Assembly (NCBI GenBank): GCA_016223135.1
Contig: JACRPQ010000005.1
Location: 112,873-176,872 of the forward strand
Source: Chloroflexota bacterium
Lineage (GTDB): Bacteria; Chloroflexota; Anaerolineae; Anaerolineales; Villigracilaceae
Direction of reading: 5' to 3'
Length of the DNA stretch: 64,000 nucleotides
Part shown: piece after piece, positions 32,689 to 40,495 of the stretch
How the letters are laid out: the number at the start of each line of letters is the position of its first letter
Position numbering within the stretch: position 1 is the first letter of the stretch
Notes under the pieces: generated by a model
Database searches by the model: none
Seen by the model: only the letters and a program-made list of their open reading frames with translations
Told to the model about the DNA's origin: nothing
Position numbers and translations under genes: made by a program

Positions 32689-33306
32689 TTACCTTCCCCG
32701 AAGCCTTTCCTCCATCAACCGCCGCAACTCTTGCTGCACCTGCTCCCACGGCTGCTCCGCATTCACCACCACCCAGCGATGCGGCTGCTGCTTCACCATC
32801 TCCAAATATCCTGTGCGGACACGCTGATGGAACTCAACAGTGTAAGCGTCCATGCGGTTCCACTCGTTGCCTCGCTGCTTGCGTTTTAGTCCGATTTCCA
32901 CGTCCAAATCGAGCAGGATGGTCAGGTCAGGGACCAATCCGCCTGTGGCGTATTGAACCAGTGCGCGAATCTGCTCGATGTCCTGCCGGTGACCGTAACC
33001 CTGATAGGCGATGGTCGAGTCGGCGTAGCGGTCCGAGATGACAATCTCTCCAGCCGCCAATCGGGGCTTGATGACCTGCTCCACAATTTGAGCGCGCGCC
33101 GCCTGATAGAGCAGGGTCTCGGTGCGCGGGTGCATTTCGGCGTTTTTCATGTCGTGCAAAATGCTGCGTATCTGCTCGCTGATGGAGGTGCCGCCCGGCT
33201 CGCGCGTGGGGAAGACGACATATCCCTGCCCGCGCAGGTATTCCACCAGATGAGGAATGTGGGAGGTCTTGCCGGAGCCTTCGGGTCCTTCGAGGGTAAT
33301 GAACAT
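32689..33306 (-). CDS. tmk: Thymidylate kinase
   Basis: The protein has 205 residues. It has the P-loop MFITLEGPEGSGKTSHI, FPTREPGGTSISEQIRSIL (the DR/E-type dTMP-binding block), ISDRYADSTIAYQGYGHRQD and a C-terminal VVVNAEQPWEQVQQEL. It phosphorylates dTMP to dTDP. The ATG at 33306 has GGAG 9 nt upstream; an earlier TTG in frame is a poorer choice. It is divergent from the HtrA gene. Confidence 0.96.
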   Translation of the reverse strand: MFITLEGPEGSGKTSHIPHLVEYLRGQGYVVFPTREPGGTSISEQIRSILHDMKNAEMHPRTETLLYQAARAQIVEQVIKPRLAAGEIVISDRYADSTIAYQGYGHRQDIEQIRALVQYATGGLVPDLTILLDLDVEIGLKRKQRGNEWNRMDAYTVEFHQRVRTGYLEMVKQQPHRWVVVNAEQPWEQVQQELRRLMEERLRGR

Positions 33307-33436
33307 AAGGCGTTTCTCCTGCCGCGCCAATTATAAGGTTGGTTTCAGCAATTTCACACACTTTGTACACAATTCTCTAACTTGTCTGTAACCATGAAGC
33401 ACTAGAATGTTTTGCGGAAGATACCAGGAGGCAGAA

Positions 33437-34579
33437 ATGTCTTTGAAGAAAATTTTGTATGCATTCTTCGTTGTTGTGATTGCCGGCGCGTCGGCTTTGG
33501 CGGGCGCGGCGGCGGGCGGTTTTGCCGTCTATCGGGCGGTGCAGCAGCGCAGCAGCCTGCCCGCGTCCATTCAGAATGTCCTGCCTGTAAACAACCCGCC
33601 ACAGACACTGGTACTTAATGGCACCAATATCGAAACTGCCATCACCCAGTCTGTGCAGAAGGTGGCGCCGGCGGTGGTGACAGTGGTGGGAACCATCCCC
33701 GGGCAGATGACGTTCTTCGGTCCCACCGGCGACCAAACCGTGAGCGGAAGCGGTTTCTTTATCAACGAGCAAGGTTACCTGCTTACCAACAATCATGTGG
33801 TTGAAGGCACGTCAGAGATTAAGATCATCCTCGCCGACGGCACAGAACAGCCGGCGGTCATTGTTGGCACGGATATTTATGCGGATGTTGCGGTATTGAA
33901 GACGGAAGGGAAAGTGCCGGCAGTTGCTGCGCTTGGCAACTCCGATGCGCTCGATCCGGGCGAATCGGTGATTGCCATTGGCTCGCCGCTCGGCAACTTC
34001 AAGAACACGGTGACGGTGGGCGTCGTCAGCGCGACGGGACGTTCGATAGATACCGGCAACGGCTATCAAATCGAAGACCTGATTCAAACCGACGCCGCCA
34101 TCAATCACGGCAACTCGGGCGGTCCGCTGGTGAACCTGGCTGGGGAAGTCGTTGGCATCAACACGCTGGTCGTGCGGAATACCGCCAGCGGCGACGTGGC
34201 GGAGGGTTTGGGCTTTGCCATCCCGGTTAACACGGCGGCGGCGATTGCCCAGCAAATCATCCAAAAGGGTTATTTTGCCCGCCCCTATTTGGGAATTCGC
34301 TTCCAGCCCATCAACCCCGCCATTGCGGCGCGTTACAACCTGCCCGCTCAATGGGGAGTCTATGTGATGGAAGTGGTGGAGGGCAGCCCCGCCAGCCAGG
34401 CTGGGTTACAGCAAGGCGACATCATCACTAAAATTGGCGACGTGACGCTCAATGAGACCCGTTCCTACGTCAATACGCTGTTTACCCATCAACCCGGCGA
34501 ACAGGTAACATTGACGGTGGTGCGGAACGGAAAAGAAATACAGGTGCAAGTCACGTTGGGAGAAGCGAAGCACAAGTAG
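33437..34579 (+). CDS. HtrA/DegP-type serine protease with PDZ domain
   Basis: The protein has 380 residues. An N-terminal anchor helix (about 5-30) is followed by a trypsin-like domain with His120 (NNHVVEG), Asp150 (YADVAVLKTE) and Ser227 (HGNSGGPLVN). One PDZ domain (about 285-375) follows, with VMEVVEGSPASQAGLQQGDII. It is probably membrane-anchored and faces outside, where it removes misfolded exported proteins. AGGAGG is 5 nt before the ATG at 33437. A strong terminator follows after a short tandem repeat. Confidence 0.94.
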   Translation: MSLKKILYAFFVVVIAGASALAGAAAGGFAVYRAVQQRSSLPASIQNVLPVNNPPQTLVLNGTNIETAITQSVQKVAPAVVTVVGTIPGQMTFFGPTGDQTVSGSGFFINEQGYLLTNNHVVEGTSEIKIILADGTEQPAVIVGTDIYADVAVLKTEGKVPAVAALGNSDALDPGESVIAIGSPLGNFKNTVTVGVVSATGRSIDTGNGYQIEDLIQTDAAINHGNSGGPLVNLAGEVVGINTLVVRNTASGDVAEGLGFAIPVNTAAAIAQQIIQKGYFARPYLGIRFQPINPAIAARYNLPAQWGVYVMEVVEGSPASQAGLQQGDIITKIGDVTLNETRSYVNTLFTHQPGEQVTLTVVRNGKEIQVQVTLGEAKHK

Positions 34580-34597
34580 GGGCAGGCGCAGAGGCGG

Positions 34598-34634
34598 ATA
34601 AAGTACCACAGGTACACAGGTACACAGGTACACA
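34598..34634. repeat. Short tandem repeat ACAGGTAC
   Basis: About four 8-bp units of CACAGGTA type lie between the HtrA stop and its terminator. Confidence 0.75.
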
Positions 34635-34637
34635 AGT

Positions 34638-34692
34638 AAACACGGAAACAGGAGTGCAAGATGCGCCTGTTTCCGTGTTTGTGTTTCTCTGT
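34638..34692 (+). terminator. Intrinsic terminator of the HtrA gene
   Basis: A 15-bp perfect stem, AAACACGGAAACAGG (34638-34652) with CCTGTTTCCGTGTTT (34666-34680), is followed by the T-rich GTGTTTCTCTG. Confidence 0.75.
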
Positions 34693-34704
34693 TGTTCTTA
34701 AGCC

Positions 34705-36297
34705 TTATTCCCTGAAAATCCTCACATGCCTTCTCGGTTCTTTGCCATATGAGTGACTGACCAACTCTGCCTGGCGCGCCATTTCATGCTGAAGGCGGCG
34801 GACAATCGAAGGACCCGGCGGCAGGTCCACCCAGCGCTCGCCGTTGAGGACAGCGGCAATCGCCTTTTGCGTTTCGTTGCGGATGTCGTCCATGTTGTCA
34901 CGCAGGGGGACGGCGTTCAGGTTGTACAAATCGCCGAGGAACTGCTCCACCTGCGCGACGGTGTTGGCGCGCAGCACATAAATCGGCAAGCCGCGCTGCT
35001 CGGCTTCGATGACCGTCTGCTGACGGTTGCGGTAATACGTTCGCAAGGTCACGAGCGCGTCGGCTTCTTCCACGTCGCGCACGATGATGGCAGGCACGCC
35101 GAGCCGCTTGGCGGCTTGCTGTAAACGGTTGCGCGCCACGCCGTAGGGATACACCTTCACCGGCTGCAGCGCCGCGCCAATCGAGGCGGGAATCGCTTTG
35201 GACGTGGGAGAAGGCTCCTCGGAAACCGACGCAGGCGTCCGTCCGCGACGAGGCGTTTTTGTCTCCTTCGCATCCACCCGTGACGATGAAACTGGTTCCG
35301 CTTTCTCGATCCTGATCTTCCCCTCTTCATCGCGCGTGCGAATCTCAGGCGCGATGGGGTAGCCGCGCAGGAGCGCATCCACCGACGCCATGATGTCGTG
35401 ATGAATCGCAAACCGGTCGCGGTTCTGGATTTCGATGAGGACGTCGAAGGTGGGCGGGGCGCGTCGTTCGAGGACCGTTTTCTGGGTGCCGCGCCGGCGC
35501 GCTTCCTCATCCGAGAGTGTGACCGCTTCGATGCCGCCGACCAGGTCGCTGAGGGTGGGGTTGAGGAGCAGGTTTTCGAGGGTCTGACCGTGCGCCGTGC
35601 CGATGAGTTGAACGCCGCGTTCGGCGATGGTGCGTGCGGCAAGCGCTTCGAGTTCGCGCCCAATCTCGTCAATGACGATGACTTCAGGGTTGTGGTTTTC
35701 GACGGCTTCGATCATCACTTCGTGCTGAAGCGTCGGCTCGCGCACTTGCATGCGGCGCGCCTTGCCGACCGCCGGGTGCGGCACGTCGCCGTCGCCGCCG
35801 ATTTCGTTGGAGGTATCCACGATGACGACGCGTTTCTTTTCGGCAAGGATGCGGGCGGCTTCGCGCAGCAGGGTGGTCTTGCCCACGCCGGGGCGTCCGA
35901 GGATCAGCACGGACTTGCCCGATTCGATGATGTCCTGGATGATGTCCACCGTGCCATAGACAGCACGCCCAACGCGCAGCGTCAAGCCGACGATGTGTCC
36001 GCGCCGGTTGCGGATGGCGGAGATGCGGTGCAGGGTGCGTTCGATGCCGGCGCGGTTGTCGGCGTCGAATTCGCCCGTGCGTTCGTCCACGTAGTCAATT
36101 TCCTCGCGGGTGATTTCGGTATCGCGCAGGTTGATTTCGCCGTCCACAAAGCGGACGGTGGGGATGCGTCCCAAATCCAAAATAATCTCGAGCAGGTTCT
36201 CGCTGTTGTCTGCCTTTTCCACCGCGCGGCGGATGTCGAGAGGCAGAACATCGAGGAGAGCGTCGAGGTCGTCGGTAATTTTGAGTTGTTGAGTCAT
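34705..36297 (-). CDS. Ycf45/SpoIIIAA-like AAA ATPase with C-terminal R3H domain
   Basis: The protein has 530 residues. The N-terminal region (about 1-110) is of the SpoIIIAA/Ycf45 type. An ATPase domain has Walker A GRPGVGKTTLLREAARIL (about 133) and Walker B VIVIDEIGRELEALAARTIAERG. A low-complexity spacer rich in Ser, Thr and Arg (about 340-375) follows. The C-terminus (about 465-530, ILNG-like to RQAELVSHSYGKEPRRHVRIF) is an R3H single-stranded nucleic-acid-binding module. Related proteins occur in cyanobacteria, plastids and Chloroflexota; the role is unknown. It stands alone, with a minus-strand TATAAT about 155 bp upstream. Confidence 0.88.
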   Translation of the reverse strand: MTQQLKITDDLDALLDVLPLDIRRAVEKADNSENLLEIILDLGRIPTVRFVDGEINLRDTEITREEIDYVDERTGEFDADNRAGIERTLHRISAIRNRRGHIVGLTLRVGRAVYGTVDIIQDIIESGKSVLILGRPGVGKTTLLREAARILAEKKRVVIVDTSNEIGGDGDVPHPAVGKARRMQVREPTLQHEVMIEAVENHNPEVIVIDEIGRELEALAARTIAERGVQLIGTAHGQTLENLLLNPTLSDLVGGIEAVTLSDEEARRRGTQKTVLERRAPPTFDVLIEIQNRDRFAIHHDIMASVDALLRGYPIAPEIRTRDEEGKIRIEKAEPVSSSRVDAKETKTPRRGRTPASVSEEPSPTSKAIPASIGAALQPVKVYPYGVARNRLQQAAKRLGVPAIIVRDVEEADALVTLRTYYRNRQQTVIEAEQRGLPIYVLRANTVAQVEQFLGDLYNLNAVPLRDNMDDIRNETQKAIAAVLNGERWVDLPPGPSIVRRLQHEMARQAELVSHSYGKEPRRHVRIFRE

Positions 36298-36450
36298 AGG
36301 GGCGATAATTGGTAATTGATAATTGGGGAGGGGGGATTCGAGTACTTGCGCCGCGTGATCCCGTATCGGCGGCTTACAGAGGCTAAAGGTGGCTGAACAT
36401 GGAAAAGTTCCTGTCCTTTTTGAATGTCAGGTTTGAGGTTCCAAACCTAT

Positions 36451-36456
36451 TATACG
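36451..36456 (-). promoter_or_regulatory. Putative -10 box for the Ycf45/R3H gene
   Basis: A minus-strand TATAAT lies about 155 bp before the ATG. It is followed by a small hairpin of AGGTTTG / CAAACCT type in the leader. No good -35 was found. The rest of the 307-bp gap is a GC-rich repeat (36511-36551) and short AATTGG units. Confidence 0.4.
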
Positions 36457-36604
36457 GGAAACGGGCTGTGCCTGCATTGGAAAGCGGTTGTAAAAAAACG
36501 TAACCGCCTACCCGCTCTCACCCCCACCCCTCTCCCGGTGGGAGCGGGGAGATAAAGCAGAAAATTCTGGTAACTGCCTTTTTGGTCTCATCTGCTATGC
36601 AGAC

Positions 36605-37162
36605 CTAGCGCCATTCCCTCAACTCATCCTCCAGCGACTCGATCAATTTGACGTACTTGTCGGTGTCACCCTTCATGCTGTTCTCGAAGGTGATGGTATT
36701 CAACCCCTCCGAGATGCGATGCTCATCGCCGGGCGAGATGTTTTGTTCGAGCAGGGGGAAAATCAGGTTTCGCAGTCGCTCAAGGTGCTGGCGCATGGTG
36801 GATGTGTACTCACTTGCCGCCCAGCCCACCTCCACGCGCGCCTCTTCGTCGCCCGCCTGCCATCCTTTCGCGGCGTTGAGCAGATGTTCGCCCGCTTCGC
36901 GGCTTTTCTTCTGCGCCGCCAGCATTCCACCGACAGGACCATCATCGGATGGAAAGCCGTTGTCCACCAATGCCTGAATGAGCAGCGCTTCCTTCCTGAA
37001 AAAATTTTCCTCCACAAACTCGCGGATGAAGGTATGCGCAAAGACGAAAAAGCCCGGGCGCGCCTTCTTGTTGCCGGAAAGGATTGCCGCGCCGCCGCCC
37101 AGCGCGTCCAAAAAACGCAGGATGACCTCCTGGTCGGAACGAAAGGATTTTTCGAAACGCAT
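36605..37162 (-). CDS. Hemerythrin HHE-domain protein
   Basis: The protein has 185 residues. The pattern FAHTFIREFVEENFFRKEALLIQALVDNG with a later STMRQHLERLRNLIFPLLE resembles the HHE cation-binding helices. The first metal ligand would be the His of FAHTFI and later ones the Glu/His of these helices. The family binds a di-iron centre and senses oxygen or NO, or stores iron. The ATG at 37162 has AGGTGG upstream and lies 13 bp after the FAH-family gene, so the two are probably co-transcribed. Confidence 0.78.
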   Translation of the reverse strand: MRFEKSFRSDQEVILRFLDALGGGAAILSGNKKARPGFFVFAHTFIREFVEENFFRKEALLIQALVDNGFPSDDGPVGGMLAAQKKSREAGEHLLNAAKGWQAGDEEARVEVGWAASEYTSTMRQHLERLRNLIFPLLEQNISPGDEHRISEGLNTITFENSMKGDTDKYVKLIESLEDELREWR

Positions 37163-37175
37163 ATATCCACCTCGA

Positions 37176-37949
37176 CTAACGGTTCTCCGCCCGGACCCGG
37201 TTGCGGAGTTCGCCCAACCCCTCGATCTCCACCGATACCTCATCCCCGTCCTTCAAGATTCCCACGCCGGAGGGCGTGCCGGTAAAGATCAGGTCGCCCG
37301 GTTCGAGCGTCATGACCGATGAAATGTAGGCAATCAACACTCCAACGCTGAAGACCATATCGCGGGTGGACGCCATCTGCCGCATCTGCCCATTGACGCG
37401 CACAGTGAGGACGGCATCAGCAGGGTCGAAGTCGGTGTCAATCCACGGACCGAACGGGCAGAAGGTATCGAAGCCCTTGGCGCGCGTCCATTGATCGTCA
37501 ATTTTCTGCAGGTCGCGGGCGGTCACGTCATTGCCAATGGTGTAGCCGAGAATGTGCTTTTTGGCGTTCTCGGCGGTGATATAACGCCCGCGCTTGCCAA
37601 TGACGACCACCAGTTCACCTTCATGCTCCACTTGAGCAGACTGCGGCGGGAGAATAATCGTGTCGTTGGGATTGATGATGGAAGAAGGCGGTTTCAGGAA
37701 AATGAGCGGCACTTTGGGCACTTCGTTGCCCAATTCTTTGGCATGTTCCACATAGTTGCGCCCCACACAGATGATTTTGGTCGGCTCGCAGGGAGCCAGA
37801 AGGTTCACATCGGCGAGAGGCGTTTCGGCTTCCTTGCGGCGGTAGCGTCCGAAAGGGTTTCCGCCGATTTCTCCCACTTTATCACCCAACAGCCACCCAT
37901 ATTTGGGTTTGGCTCTTCCTTCCTTCAATTCATATCGAACGATACGCAT
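37176..37949 (-). CDS. Fumarylacetoacetate hydrolase-family protein
   Basis: The protein has 257 residues. The FAH fold shows ICVGRNYVEHAKELGNEVP, the metal/substrate motif VEHEGELVVVIGKRG, GYTIGNDVTARDLQK, AKGFDTFCPFGPWI and LIFTGTPSGVG. This group includes 2-hydroxyhepta-2,4-diene-1,7-dioate isomerases and acylpyruvate hydrolases acting on aromatic or sugar-acid degradation products; the precise substrate is unclear. GGAGG precedes the ATG at 37949. Confidence 0.92.
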   Translation of the reverse strand: MRIVRYELKEGRAKPKYGWLLGDKVGEIGGNPFGRYRRKEAETPLADVNLLAPCEPTKIICVGRNYVEHAKELGNEVPKVPLIFLKPPSSIINPNDTIILPPQSAQVEHEGELVVVIGKRGRYITAENAKKHILGYTIGNDVTARDLQKIDDQWTRAKGFDTFCPFGPWIDTDFDPADAVLTVRVNGQMRQMASTRDMVFSVGVLIAYISSVMTLEPGDLIFTGTPSGVGILKDGDEVSVEIEGLGELRNRVRAENR

Positions 37950-37982
37950 GGTTTCCTCCAATGCCCCAAGTGTAACATGATG

Positions 37983-37988
37983 TATAAT
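37983..37988 (+). promoter_or_regulatory. -10 box of tRNA-Val
   Basis: TATAAT ends 9 bp before the 5' end of the mature tRNA. No clear -35 was found. Confidence 0.55.
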
Positions 37989-37997
37989 AACGGGCGC

Positions 37998-38071
37998 GGG
38001 CGCTTAGCTCAGTTGGTTAGAGCGTCTCTCTTACACAGAGAAGGTCAGGGGTTCGAGTCCCTTAGCGCCCA
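37998..38071 (+). tRNA. trnV: tRNA-Val (TAC anticodon)
   Basis: A 74-nt tRNA. The acceptor GGGCGCT pairs with AGCGCCC. D-arm GCTC/GAGC is present, and the anticodon stem TCTCT/AGAGA encloses CTTACAC, giving the anticodon TAC. T-arm AGGGG/CCCTT has the loop TTCGAGT. CCA is not encoded. Its 3' half is repeated three more times downstream. Confidence 0.97.
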
Positions 38072-38420
38072 CAAAGCCCTTTCGATGGGGCTTTTTCTTT
38101 CCCAGAGCCCCATCGAGGGGTGATAAAGGTCAGGGGTTCGAGTCCCTTAGCGCCCACAAAGCCCTTTCGATGGGGCTTTTTCTTTCCCAGAGCCCCATCG
38201 AGGGGTGGTAAAGGTCAGGGGTTCGAGTCCCTTCGCGAAGCACCCTTTAGGGTAGCGCCCACAAAGCCCTTTCGACGGGGCTTTTTCTTTCCCAGAGCCC
38301 CATTGAGGGGTGATAAAGTTCAGCGGTTCGAGTCCCTTTGCGAAGCACCCTTTAGGGCAGCGCCCACAAAGCCCTTTCGATGGGGCTTTTTCTTTCCCAG
38401 AGCCCCATCGAGGAGACGCG
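38041..38420 (+). repeat. Tandem array of tRNA-Val 3' halves with terminators
   Basis: Four units begin at 38041 (within the real tRNA), 38126, 38211 and 38316; spacing is 85, 85 and 105 bp. Each carries the end of the variable loop, the T-arm, the 3' acceptor strand AGCGCCCACA and a hairpin AAAGCCC...GGGCTTT followed by TTTCTTT. Units 3 and 4 have an extra 20 bp (CGCGAAGCACCCTTTAGGG) inserted into the acceptor side. No 5' halves are present, so only the first unit can be a tRNA. Confidence 0.9.
38071..38100 (+). terminator. Intrinsic terminator of tRNA-Val
   Basis: AAAGCCC and GGGCTTT form a 7-bp stem, followed by TTTCTTT. The same hairpin is repeated in the three downstream units. Confidence 0.75.
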
Positions 38421-38617
38421 GTGGCGCAGTGACGAACGTTCTCTCTGGAGTAGTCGTCCCGGGTCCGTTAGCGCTGCGAGCGCCCATATAAACCTTTCAA
38501 AAAGGTCAGTTTCGTTGTAACTTTCTATCACTTCAGGGCGGATTGTGATATGTTTCGCGCCGCATCTCGTATAATGTAACAATCAAATGACTCCCTCGTC
38601 AGGATAGTAGGCTTCGC

Positions 38618-40495
38618 GTGAGCATTCGTTTCAAAGTCATCTTACCCTACCTGCTTTTAACGCTCCTGATTGCAGTGACAGGCGCTTTTGTAGTGACACG
38701 TCTGGTGACAAGTTCGTTGGAGGAGCGCTTGTCCAATCAACTTTTGGAAGCGGGACGGGTTGTCTCTGACGAGATGGTCCGGCAGGAAATCCGTCAATTC
38801 AATGATGCGCGTTTCGTCGCATACACCGACGGCGTGAGCGAAGCGCTCAAGAATGGGGATGTGGAAAAGGTTGTGAATTTGGCGAAGCCTGCCGCAGGCG
38901 GCTTGAGCGTCGAAAATGTGATGGTGTTCGACGCGGGGGGAAGCGAAATTCTGCACACACTCAAACAAGCCGATAACACCATCCAGGATGTGACCCAGCC
39001 GCGCCGCGCCGCCACCCTGCCCATTGTGGACGAACTGCTCCGCGAAAACAATCCCAACAGCCTCCCCCGCCGCATGTTGGCAAAAGACCCGCTGGACGGA
39101 CGGTATTATTACTTTACCGCCATTGTCGTGCCGCTGCAAAATGAGATAACCGGCGTGGTGGTGACTGGCACCTCGCTGAATACGCTTCTTCCCTCCCTGA
39201 AAGCGATTGCTTTTGCCGATGTTATCCTGTACGATGTCAACGGACAGGCGCTCGCCTCCACATTCGGAAAAAGCACCACCGACCCCCTCTTTCTGCGCAC
39301 CGTCTCCATTCCAAAGGATTTTTACAACCGGGTCATCGCGCAGGATGAAATCATCGAAGGCGAAAACTTCGAAGTGGACGGACGCTTTTATCGCAGCGGC
39401 TTCAGCCCTCTGCAAATCGGCAGCGACCGCCTCGCCGTGTTCGCTGTAGTCCTGCCCATGCAGTTCGTCGTCGAGTCGAGTTCCACGAGCCGCAACCAGT
39501 ATGTCCTCCTATATTCCGCTGCGATGGTCGCCGTCATTCTCATCGGCTACCTGATTGCGCGCATGATCATCATCCCGCTTTCCTCGCTGGTGCGCACATC
39601 GCTTGCCATCGCCGAGGGCGACCTGACCCGCCGCACCGGCGTCAGAACCAACGATGAGATCGGCATACTTGCCAACACATTCGACGTGATGACCGAAAAC
39701 CTGCAGCAGCGCACCATCGAACTCGAAAAAACCAACCAAATCCTCGAGCAGATGGACCGCGCCAAAATCCGCTTCATCCAGGTCTCCGCCCATGAACTGC
39801 GCACCCCCCTCACCCTCGTGCAGGGATATGCGCAGATGATTCAAATAAAAGCCAAAGACAACAAAGACCTGGAAAAATACGCCAAAGGCATCATCGAAGG
39901 CGCCGAACGCATGACAGACATTGTGGACAACCTGCTCGACGTCTCACGCATCAACAGCAACCTGCTCGAAATCCGCCCCGTCGAAGTGGAAATAAAAGCG
40001 CTTATCCAGCGAGCGGAAAAGACCTTCCAGACAGCCTTCGCCGAACGACGCCTCACCTTTATCACCGAAGGGCTGGATACCCTCCCTCCCATCCAAGCCG
40101 ACAAGGAACTGCTCTACAAAGTCTTCTATCACGTCATCGGCAACGCCATCAAATACACCCCCGACGGAGGCTCCATCACTGTCAGCGGTTGTATCATCCC
40201 GGAGGCTGGACACCCCGCCGCAATCGAAGTGAAAATTCAGGATACCGGCATCGGCATAGACCCGCAATATCACGAACTCGTCTTTGAAAAATTCTATCAA
40301 ACCGGCGACGTGCTCCTGCACTCCTCCGGCAAGACCAAATTCAAAGGCGGAGGTCCCGGCTTGGGTCTCGCCATTGCCCGCGGCATCCTCGATGCCCATC
40401 ACGGGCGCATCTGGCTTACCAGTCCCGGCTACGACGAAACCAAACTGCCAGGCACCACCGTCTTCATCCGCCTGCCGCTGAATGGAACCCAATGA
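38618..40495 (+). CDS. Membrane sensor histidine kinase (HAMP-HisKA-HATPase)
   Basis: The protein has 625 residues from a GTG start. Two membrane helices (about 8-30 and 295-318) enclose a sensory domain of about 265 residues of the dCache-like type. HAMP (about 320-370) has LAIAEGDLTRRTGVRTNDEIG. HisKA holds the phospho-acceptor His392 in SAHELRTPLTLVQGYAQM. The ATPase domain has NAIKYTPDGG, DTGIGIDP and GGPGLGLAIARGI. It should autophosphorylate and act on a response regulator; none is adjacent. The next gene, a DUF11 surface protein, starts across its stop and is probably in the same operon. Confidence 0.93.
   Translation: MSIRFKVILPYLLLTLLIAVTGAFVVTRLVTSSLEERLSNQLLEAGRVVSDEMVRQEIRQFNDARFVAYTDGVSEALKNGDVEKVVNLAKPAAGGLSVENVMVFDAGGSEILHTLKQADNTIQDVTQPRRAATLPIVDELLRENNPNSLPRRMLAKDPLDGRYYYFTAIVVPLQNEITGVVVTGTSLNTLLPSLKAIAFADVILYDVNGQALASTFGKSTTDPLFLRTVSIPKDFYNRVIAQDEIIEGENFEVDGRFYRSGFSPLQIGSDRLAVFAVVLPMQFVVESSSTSRNQYVLLYSAAMVAVILIGYLIARMIIIPLSSLVRTSLAIAEGDLTRRTGVRTNDEIGILANTFDVMTENLQQRTIELEKTNQILEQMDRAKIRFIQVSAHELRTPLTLVQGYAQMIQIKAKDNKDLEKYAKGIIEGAERMTDIVDNLLDVSRINSNLLEIRPVEVEIKALIQRAEKTFQTAFAERRLTFITEGLDTLPPIQADKELLYKVFYHVIGNAIKYTPDGGSITVSGCIIPEAGHPAAIEVKIQDTGIGIDPQYHELVFEKFYQTGDVLLHSSGKTKFKGGGPGLGLAIARGILDAHHGRIWLTSPGYDETKLPGTTVFIRLPLNGTQ

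Noticed and set aside
38120..38491. A 123-codon frame with repeated RGFFFPRAP units
   Set aside because: It is the translation of the tandem tRNA-Val 3' halves and terminators, not a gene.
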